This document shows, in pieces, positions 58,229-64,000 of a stretch of 64,000 bases of DNA. This DNA comes from Eledone cirrhosa (Eukaryota > Mollusca > Cephalopoda > Octopoda > Eledonidae): assembly GCA_964016885.1 (NCBI GenBank), contig OZ024740.1:201933696-201997695 (forward strand), given 5' to 3'. The notes beneath the pieces were generated by a model that ran no database searches, had not been told where the DNA came from, and worked only from the letters and a program-made list of their open reading frames with translations. The translations under genes and the position numbers were made by a program. The number at the start of each line of letters is the position of its first letter. Position 1 is the stretch's first letter.

Positions 58229-58600
58229 ATTGTATATATATATATACAAGCAGATTAGTTTAACATCATGCGTGATTGTGAAAATAAAACGCACATGTGG
58301 AAAAACAGGGCTGGTGACGTCAGAATGAGACGAATGTTTGTTTACATGAAACAACAGTCAAAAACATTCCGAAAAAAACTCTACAATAAGGAGTTCAGCA
58401 AAAAGCAATATTATCGCGTTTTTTTTTTGTTTTTTTTTTAAAATATACCGGGATTAGTCACAAATAATTTAAGCACTCTAGGAAAGAAATCCGAGTATAA
58501 ATATATAAATGAAAGGTATAGAAAGTATTGTAGCAAGAAGCCAACAGTATTCCATAATATATAAGTGACTATATATATATATGTATGTATATATATACTG
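58229..58600. other. 3' flank of the gene
   Basis: Short TA array right after the stop (58233-58246), the AATAAA candidate, then T-rich unique sequence. No gene. Confidence 0.5.
58283..58288 (+). terminator. Candidate polyadenylation signal AATAAA
   Basis: First AATAAA after the stop codon, 55 nt downstream. If used, the 3' UTR is very short (about 75-80 nt). The AT-rich sequence offers other candidates. Confidence 0.35.
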
Positions 58601-59185
58601 GTAACATGTATCCCAGTACAACCTGTCTCATGGTCGGGTTGTTGGCGACTAAACTGGCAACCCCACCAAGGTTTATTGGTGAGGAGGGTGACTTTGGACA
58701 TCCTGCAGGACTAAAAACAAAACCTGTCAAAGGGCAAAGGAGCTCTTAAGAGTCAATGGCCATCCAAAATCACTGGGAGAGATGACCCCTTAGCCTTTGT
58801 CAAGGCAGAATTCTAGGAGAAGGAAAACTCTGATATAACACCTGCAACCCTGATGGTATCCAATGATGTTGACTTGTTCTTCTTTTTGGTAAATATCGTC
58901 TTGGTTAAGAGAGTGGGACTGGCTTTGTACTGTGCCTTTGCTCACTATAAAAGCTTCACGGCACAGGCATTGCTTTATATCTGGAGATCTCTCTGCACTT
59001 GTCGTCACATGGTACCATGGGCCCAGCACTATGTGTCAATAATTATCACAAGTGTAGTGTTTGTACCAGAGTTTTCAAGTCGCTGGCTGGACTAAAAAGT
59101 CACACTCATTCAGCGCATCGGTAGGGGTTTTCCTACATGGATATAAAGTAGTGGCTGTACTCGAAAACGAGTTGGCAGCCACCAT
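58600..59185. other. Unclassified repeat-like segment
   Basis: GC-richer than its surroundings, bordered by TA microsatellites on both sides (58570-58600, 59184-59196). Open frames on both strands are interrupted. It has the look of a LINE 3' end, but I recognise no domain. Confidence 0.3.
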
Positions 59186-59206
59186 ATATATATATACACA
59201 CATCAT

Positions 59207-59385
59207 GTTTAATATAGAAATGGCTCCTACAGGACTAGAACTGTTTCATTCAAAAGAAATCATCAAGAAAGTCCTTTCCTGATGATTTATTTTGAATGAA
59301 ACAGTGAAGCTATTTCTGTATTAAACATGTTTAGACTCTACTAATGTATTGAGTACCTTACTATATTGTGGTTACCCCCAATTGA
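59207..59385. mobile_element. Palindromic foldback element, copy 1
   Basis: Arms 'tttaatatagaaatggctcc ... gaactgtttcattcaaaaga' and its reverse complement, loop near 59270-59280. The flank ctctactaatgtattgagta and ggttaccccc continues the element (inverted relative to copy 2). Confidence 0.82.
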
Positions 59386-59399
59386 ACTCGGGATTCACA

Positions 59400-59474
59400 C
59401 ACATATTTATCATCATTATCATCATCGTTTTGACATCCATTTTTCCATACTTGCATGGGTTGATTGAGATATAA

Positions 59475-59539
<65 letters not shown>

Positions 59540-59771
59540 CATAAATGTTAAATGATGATACATATATACATGCACACACATACACACAAACACACACATA
59601 TATGTGTGTGTATGTATGTAGTGCACTCTGTAGAGTGGAGGAACGTATGTAAACGTGGTGAGGCCCTGGTTCCTTTGAAAGGTCTGTGGCTCCAGTTGAA
59701 TATTGATTTTGGTCTGTCACAACCCATCTAATCTTTGTTAGCAGGGAAATCAAATGTTAAATGATGATGAT

Positions 59772-59810
<39 letters not shown>

Positions 59811-59830
59811 TTATTTCAGTATCAAATACA
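59400..59830. repeat. TA microsatellites and SINE tails
   Basis: (TA)n 59475-59533 and 59775-59806, with SINE tail fragments at 59410-59465 (reversed) and 59700-59770 (forward). Confidence 0.75.
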
Positions 59831-61240
59831 CTGAATGAAATATTCAGGTACTGTTTGTAGTGTCAAAGTAATATATATTATTAATAGTGACTGTTTACTG
59901 AGAGGGTTCACCAAAGTATTTACTTCTCATAAATGTTTTGAAATCCCTGTAGTATCGGTCTTCAAATAGTGCCTATTAATATATATATATATATAAAAAA
60001 TTTGATTTATGCCATTAAATGTAAAGGATGCTGACAATACAACAGAACAAATACGAATAAATAAGGAAAATATGTTTATTCAAAAATATAGACCAGTATT
60101 AAATATAGTTTAATATACATTATGTCAACACCATAACATGCTAACCATCCAAATAGACACATACATATACACACACATAACACCTATTTTCAAAAATAAA
60201 ATCCAGAGCTAAATAAACCTTAACATAGTTAATACTCTAACACCTTAACATGCTAACCCCCCCCCCACACACACACCACACACATGTAACACCCATACAC
60301 ATACAGAATTCCCTCCTCCATTTTTACTAATAGAATCATCTTCCTACACACACACACCAGCACACAAATAAACATACATATCTCTACTTTCTTTATTTTA
60401 ATAGAAAGTCTGAATTTTGACACCTCAGCACACCAGCCATATTCACTGAACCAGAACAATTCTCCCCATCCCGTTTTTCTTGACCATTATCTTTTGTTTG
60501 GCACAAAATTCTCTAAATGGCTACAAAAAAATTCCAAAATACAGGCCGAAATTTAATGTACTTGTTCACGTGACAGTCATAATTTCATTTATAACCAATC
60601 AAATTACATTTATAAAAAAGCCTTTGTGAGCCATTTTTTTAAAGTAAAAAAAAATTCAAACACAAACTGGCGCGAAAGCTGATGTGCTTATTCACGTGAC
60701 TGCATCAACCAACCAAACTTCACTCATATATGAAAAAAAGGAACCAAATAAATTTTTTTTTTTTTTTAAAAGACTCCAGTTGCATTTTCGATTTCATATA
60801 TATATATATAATATATTAACAAATGGAAACTATATTTATAAAACCATATTTATTTCATTATACATATTTCAAGGGCCACCAAAGCAAACTATGGTGTAGG
60901 TGTCATGACAAAAAGCTCCCAGCCTACACTGTAAAGTGGTCATGTAGGTGTCACAACAAAAAGCACACAGTCCACAATGTAAAGTGGCCGTAGAGAGAAA
61001 GAGGATTTTAATAGTGAATGTTCTCATATTTTTTTTTCTTTTATTTATTATATTCTATATATTTACAAATGTGTGTCCTTGTATATTGAAGGCCTTCTAA
61101 AACACATAAAATAAAGGGATAGTTCCCCCTTTGTATTTTATTCCTTAAGAACTTTACACCATGAAAATTTACTGTCCATACATATTTATATATATCTACA
61201 TAGCTACAGTAAAATAAATGTCCATGCATATATATATGTG
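59831..61240. other. Intergenic AT-rich sequence
   Basis: CA-rich stretches 60160-60380 (a C9 run at 60259), 60480-60890 unique, SINE-type 49-bp units at 60893-61000 (ctgtaaagtggtcatgtagg). No gene. Confidence 0.45.
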
Positions 61241-61438
61241 TGTGTGTATCCTGGGTTTAATCAGGGGTAACCACAGTAAGTAAGGTACTCAATACATAGC
61301 AGAGTATAAATTTTTAATATAGAAATGGCTTCTACAGGACTAGAACTATTTCATTTGAAGGAAATCATCAGGAAAGCCTGATGATTTCCTTTGAACGAAA
61401 CAGTTCTAGTCCTGTTGAAGCCATTTCTATATTAAATA
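61241..61438. mobile_element. Palindromic foldback element, copy 2
   Basis: Upstream part ggggtaaccacagtaagtaa and ggtactcaatacat, then a near-perfect palindrome 61312-61438: arms of ~58 nt (aatatagaaatggcttctac ... ggaaatcatcaggaaa) with a tiny loop at about 61376. Confidence 0.88.
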
Positions 61439-61494
61439 TATATATATATCATCATCATCATCACCGTTTTATGTCCATTCTTCCACGCTAACAA

Positions 61495-61625
61495 TGGGCC
61501 TAGTTAGGACTTAGATGGGTGACCGCTTGGGAAACCTAGGTGTTGTAAGCACTTCCTTTTACAAGGGCAGTACCCCAGCATGGCCTCAGCAAGATGGCTG
61601 GAACAGGTAAAAGTGTATACATGTA
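61495..61625 (+). repeat. 5S rRNA-derived SINE-like repeat
   Basis: 61495-61550 matches the 3' half of metazoan 5S rRNA: gggcctagttaggacttaga, tgggtgaccgc, ttgggaa, ggtgttgtaagc, covering the internal C-box. The 5' half is absent, replaced by an ATC repeat and a SINE-tail fragment. It continues into 'ccagcatggcctcagcaaga' and 'ggaacaggtaaaagtg', resembling the 3' end of cephalopod tRNA-type SINEs. Not a functional 5S gene. Confidence 0.75.
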
Positions 61626-62660
61626 TTATTACAACTAAACAATACATTACATGACATTTTACATCGCTTAACACTACCACCGAAGTAGGCCACTGAGATT
61701 TGAACTCAAAACATAAAGAGCCAGAACAAATATTGGAAGGTGTTTTATCCAATGCTCTCACAATCCTGTCAATCCACCACACTGGGCTCATACATTTATC
61801 AGTAATATAATAAAAGCCATGTGTATTTGTCCGTTACACACTAGAGATGTCTGAGGAAGGAAGGGGTGATGATATCGAATGACGAAGGAAGGGGTGATGA
61901 CGTCGATTAAGGAAGGAAGGGACGATGACAAACTACAGACACGCATCTACATATACATGTATATAAACAGACACACTTAGAAAAATAATTATTACATACA
62001 CACAAATTTATGTGATGACTGAGGGAGGGAGCTGACAAACTATAGAGGTCCAGTGTTCTAACATTTGTCACAGCTGTGTGTTTGTGAGTTTGATTCACTT
62101 GTGTGAGTGAGCACGAAGGAACCAACCAACCAACCAACAAACATCTCCTTTTTATATTATGTATAGATATTTTAATTAGCCGTCATTTTTAACAGCACGG
62201 GGCCAGCTAGTCTATATATAAATTTGAGCGACTTCCGTTCATCACACAATGTGTGTGTTTGTGGGAATGTATGTGTGTGTAAAAGGAAGGAAAGGGATGG
62301 TGGAAAAACTATAGCAAAACAGCAACTGGCATTTCATTTGCTATCCTGTGTGTATGTTTGTGTGGATGTATGTCTGAGTGTGTATTTTTGTAAGTGTGTC
62401 TGTGTTTGCACGTTTATATTTATATACTCATACATATGAATGTATGCATATGCACATACACACACATAGACATACATATACACATACACATCAGTGTGTT
62501 GAAAAAATTCTAGTTTTATAAACTCCAAAAGGATGAAAGATAGTTGACTATGGCAGGATTTGAATTCATAGTAGTGAGAGCTGAAACAAATCCTGTAAAT
62601 TATTTTGTCCTGCACTCGAAATAACTCTGCTAATTCACTGACTGCCAATATTTTGTTAGT
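61626..62660. repeat. SINE pieces and TG/CA-rich DNA
   Basis: Degenerate minus-sense SINE heads at 61682-61785 and 62540-62640. At 61845-61925 'ggaaggaaggggtgatgacg' is repeated about three times. TG/CA-rich stretches 62340-62490. No gene. Confidence 0.6.
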
Positions 62661-63267
62661 GTTTGTAATGATTTGTGTAAAAAATATCCTTGTTAGTCTG
62701 TGATATATTATATCAAATATACATTCCTGTTGTAATGATAAGAAGCAATAACAGAACTTTACACAATTTTGAAAGATTGAAATTTATATACAAGGTGATC
62801 CTCACCAGTAATTTTGGTGTGTTGGTGTGTGTTTTGCCAGGAGGGTTGGGACATAGTTTAGAAGGTCGAGTGTGATTTTTAGTTTCCTTGTGCAGTATGG
62901 ATCAGGGGTCAGGTGAGTGAGGTCATATGTAAGTTTATAGGATATGATTGCTTGAATACATGGATAGCTTTGGTTTGTTCTAGATGTACTTACATTTAAG
63001 TTTAGGCAATCAATGGTCTTTATTATGTATATGTCCGTCATACTTTGATACCATGTGGACTGAGTTCTCCGTTGATAGGCCACTGTTATTGCATTTAATT
63101 GTGTTTGGAGAGAACTTTGGATTGGGGTTGATTTGTTTATGTTAAGTTTATGCCACTGATGGCCTTAATTGCACACACACACACACACACAATACAGGAT
63201 GGTTTTCCAAAGGGGTTCAGGAAGAAAGCATAATTAAATAAGGTACTCAATACATTAGTAGAGACAG
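62661..63267. other. Intergenic, unclassified
   Basis: Mostly unique; 62780-63110 may be a degenerate repeat (gtgttttgccaggagggttg). (CA)n at 63170-63192. Confidence 0.4.
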
Positions 63268-63395
63268 TGCATATTTATTTTATATAGGAAAGACTACCAC
63301 ATTGCTAGAGCTGTTTCATATGAAATAATCAGGACATTCCCAATGATTTCGTACAAATGAAACAGTTCTAGTCATGTAGTCAGAGTGGTAGTTCT
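63268..63395. mobile_element. Palindromic foldback element, copy 3 (degenerate)
   Basis: 'gctagagctgtttcatatgaaa' and 'aaatgaaacagttctagtca' pair. Preceded by the same 'aaggtactcaatacattagtagag' as in copies 1 and 2. Confidence 0.72.
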
Positions 63396-63571
63396 GCTTG
63401 CATGGGTCCACCAATTATCAGTGAACCATGCAACATGTCCAGCCCATCTGAGTTTGTTCAGACGGTACTCAACGATAATGTCCTTCAATCTGGTTCTTTC
63501 CCTGATCTGCTTGTTTCGGATGTGATCACATCCGAAATTGATAATTATATATTTATATCCAGTGTGAGAAT

Positions 63572-63606
<35 letters not shown>

Positions 63607-64000
63607 CCACCTGTACCCCATAATATTATGTTGCTCTTTTTATTTTACTGTTTAGTCAGGCAGAGAAGGGCAGTGCTCATGACCTTTAACAAAGCCTCTA
63701 AGACTGCTGGGTGAGAGAGAGAGGGAGCGGGGGGAAGTATTCTCAAACTCAAGACCTAATCTGGATGCTTGCAACAGAGTGAACTCTGCTAAAGTCACCC
63801 AATTTCCAGGTGGTAGTATTAAATCAGGTAACAGATTAAGTCTGTCACTGTGTAACATAACATCTATATAGAAACCACTATGTGTATCAGGTGACAGATT
63901 GTTTACCACTGCCTTACATAATATAATACACTATGTGTATTAATGATGTATATGATATATTGTATTGTTGAACCTCCATCAATTCTGACAAGAGTTCCAG
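63396..64000. other. Window end: repeat-like and microsatellite DNA
   Basis: A short inverted repeat 'ttcggatgtgatcacatccgaa' near 63515-63536, (CA)n/(TA)n at 63570-63606, then degenerate sequence with 'aatcaggtaacagattaag', also present at 31260. No gene seen. Confidence 0.45.

Noticed and set aside
57214..57930. Long open frames on both strands (Thr/Pro-rich; Val/Leu-rich)
   Set aside because: Pure products of the stop-free CAN trinucleotide repeat.
58853..59095. Possible alternative last exon (open frame with hydrophobic stretch)
   Set aside because: No similarity to the SLC37 C-terminus, no suitable acceptor in phase 0, and the surrounding segment looks repetitive.
61495..61551. 5S rRNA gene
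   Set aside because: Only the 3' half is present, diverged, with no A-box; it is a 5S-derived repeat.

Overview
The window looks like genomic DNA from a coleoid cephalopod, most likely an octopus-type genome. It is AT-rich, dense in TA/TG/ATC microsatellites, and full of tRNA-derived SINEs with cephalopod-style bodies (a tail reading aaagtagaaacaatt beside a block reading ggcacaaggcc, and a GTTCAAATCC-type B box). It also holds SINEs ending in the 'catgcaagcatggaaa...ggacgttaaa' tail. The assignment rests on recognised repeat families and invertebrate-type exons, not on a database search.

One host gene accounts for almost the whole window. On the + strand, 16 small exons from 1883 to 58228 join in phase into one 516-codon reading frame. 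It encodes a 12-span major-facilitator protein of the SLC37 family, closest by eye to SLC37A2/SLC37A1, the phosphate-linked glucose-6-phosphate antiporters of the endoplasmic reticulum. Exon 1 lies 16 kb upstream of exon 2 and was found by splice phase and N-terminal similarity. Coding sequence is about 1.55 kb of 56 kb; the rest is intron.

The introns are a transposon archive. Intron 1 carries RTE-like tails, a nearly complete CR1/L2-type LINE on the minus strand (5.7-9.95 kb), a hAT copy (10.8-13.5 kb) containing a solo LTR, an internally deleted mariner, and tandem TTAA-flanked MITEs. Introns 3-11 carry SINEs, two TTAA MITE families, LINE 3' ends and degenerate RTE pieces. Intron 12 holds a three-level nest. 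A 5'-truncated LINE tail is interrupted by a transposon with CAC-starting terminal inverted repeats and a TAA target duplication. That transposon's own ORF is interrupted by a 4.4-kb hAT element with perfect 15-bp ends and an 8-bp duplication. Inside the hAT is a foldback of two ~600-nt arms. Intron 15 ends in a ~700-bp (ACC/AAC)n tract beside the last exon.

Downstream of the gene (58.2-64 kb) I see no further gene. This part holds microsatellites, three copies of a palindromic foldback element, SINE debris and a SINE-like repeat whose head derives from 5S rRNA. No intact tRNA, rRNA, CRISPR or bacterial-type system is present. Repeat limits are read by eye and are approximate unless terminal repeats or target duplications are quoted.
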